A stretch of DNA of 6,400 nt, from the NCBI GenBank assembly GCA_018659505.1, contig JABJMI010000857.1, forward strand, positions 1-6,400, in the 5' to 3' direction. Made by a program: the position numbers and the translations under genes. Source of the stretch: Planctomicrobium sp. GTDB taxonomy: Bacteria > Planctomycetota > Planctomycetia > Planctomycetales > Planctomycetaceae. Below are positions 5,675 through 6,400 of this stretch, in pieces (the first letter of the stretch is position 1; each line of letters starts with the position of its first letter). The notes beneath the pieces are model-generated. The model made no database searches and was not told the origin of the DNA. It saw only the letters and a list, made by a program, of their open reading frames with translations.

Positions 5675-6400
5675 ATTGATCTTTATTGGAGACACGCTTT
5701 TCTTACGTGATTTAGGCAGCACGAACGGAACATTTATCAATCGAGAAAGAGTTATTCAGCCGGTCGCTGTGCAAGACGGTGACCATATTGAATTGGCAGA
5801 CGTTGAGTTTCTTGTTCGCTACCAGCAGCCTCAGCAAAATATCAATATTGATCGACTTGCCGAATTAAAAAAGACCGTTCAAGATGCGAGTGCGATTAAA
5901 GAAGACTGGATGCTCAGCCAGTTTAATGAATTCCTTCTAAACAGAAGAGTAACACCTCATTATCAGATCATCGTCGATCTACAAACTTCTCAGATCAGCG
6001 GATACGAGAGTCTGGCAAGAAGCGACGTCCCCGGACTCGAACATCCCGGGAAAATGTTCCATGCGGCTGAATTGGTCAACCGTGAAATCGCTCTCAGTAT
6101 CATCTGTCGTGAGCGTGCTATTGAAGTTGCTGCCGATTTGAATTTGCAAAAACCAATCTTCATGAATACGCACCCTCATGAAAATTTTGACCTAGATGTC
6201 TTGCCTTCAATTGTCAGCCTCAGGCATCTCTGTCCAGAAGTTGCAATCGTCATTGAATTTCACGAGAAGACGATTGAAAGCGCCGCTTCCATGCTCAAGC
6301 ATAAAGCGATGCTGGACGAAGTTGATGTCAAAATCGCCTATGACGATTTTGGTGCAGGACAATCACGATTGCTAGAATTAATCAAAGCACCGCCGCATTA
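5628..6400 (+). CDS. FHA-EAL domain protein (c-di-GMP phosphodiesterase-like), 3' end missing
   Basis: The frame is open from just after TAA 5616-5618, with its first ATG at 5628, and runs off the window after 257 complete codons. Residues about 5-65 are most of an FHA domain: VSGRHAEL (Ser11, Arg13, His14) and DLGSTNGTFIN (Asn33). FHA domains bind phosphothreonine peptides. A short helical linker (about 72-97) leads to an EAL domain starting near 99. Expected metal and catalytic residues are visible: Glu127 in YESLAR (E-S-L instead of E-A-L), Asn180 in IFMN, Glu210 and Glu213 in IEFHE, and Asp239-Asp240 in YDDFGAG. The later Lys, Glu and Gln motifs lie beyond the edge, so activity cannot be judged. 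EAL domains cleave or sense c-di-GMP, and this protein may link Ser/Thr kinase signalling to c-di-GMP. The upstream 5483 frame very likely encodes the missing N-terminus, with the GR motif. Confidence 0.85.
   Translation, partial: MDLKIGSPRVSGRHAELIFIGDTLFLRDLGSTNGTFINRERVIQPVAVQDGDHIELADVEFLVRYQQPQQNINIDRLAELKKTVQDASAIKEDWMLSQFNEFLLNRRVTPHYQIIVDLQTSQISGYESLARSDVPGLEHPGKMFHAAELVNREIALSIICRERAIEVAADLNLQKPIFMNTHPHENFDLDVLPSIVSLRHLCPEVAIVIEFHEKTIESAASMLKHKAMLDEVDVKIAYDDFGAGQSRLLELIKAPPH

Noticed and set aside
5979..6179. Minus-strand 66-residue frame inside the EAL region
   Set aside because: It is antisense to conserved EAL motifs; a shadow.

Overview
The window looks like a piece of a planctomycete chromosome of moderate GC. 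This is inferred from gene content: a secreted sulfatase with a planctomycete-like architecture, a secreted Tyr/Pro/Gly-rich TPR protein, an FHA-EAL signalling protein, weak or missing Shine-Dalgarno sites, and wide intergenic gaps. No marker gene (rRNA, ribosomal protein) is present, so the assignment is not proven.

Layout, left to right. Bases 1-379 are AT-rich and hold no gene that can be called with confidence. Both strands are open from the left edge, and 221-359 carries a short-period, phrase-like repeat (9-bp units). Bases 380-1816 (minus) encode an exported TPR protein. It is divergent from a polytopic membrane protein (plus, about 1923-3188) that resembles MauE/DoxX-type proteins and has a soluble C-terminal domain. 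The two genes share a short intergenic region with candidate back-to-back promoters. Next, convergent to the membrane protein, is a small 58-residue gene (minus, 3248-3424) with one membrane helix and a CxxCxxC cluster, of the FeoB-associated type. It is easy to miss because of its size. A gap of about 300 bases with a GCGAGCACGAG-type inverted repeat leads to a complete type I sulfatase (plus, 3723-5180), which has all main catalytic residues, a signal peptide, a good ribosome binding site and a stem-loop/T-run terminator.

After another gap of about 300 bases, a signalling gene runs off the right edge. Its FHA domain is split between two reading frames. The first strand and the GR motif lie in an ORF starting at 5483. 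The rest of the FHA domain and the EAL (c-di-GMP phosphodiesterase-like) domain lie in the +1 frame, where the first ATG is at 5628. This is either a sequencing error, a real frameshift mutation, or recoding.

The genes do not form an obvious operon or a single pathway: orientation alternates (-, +, -, +, +) and the functions differ. I see no mobile element, CRISPR array, tRNA or rRNA. The features most worth checking are the split FHA domain, the orphan Cys-rich mini-protein, the 9-bp-period repeat block and the hairpin at the internal start of the TPR gene.
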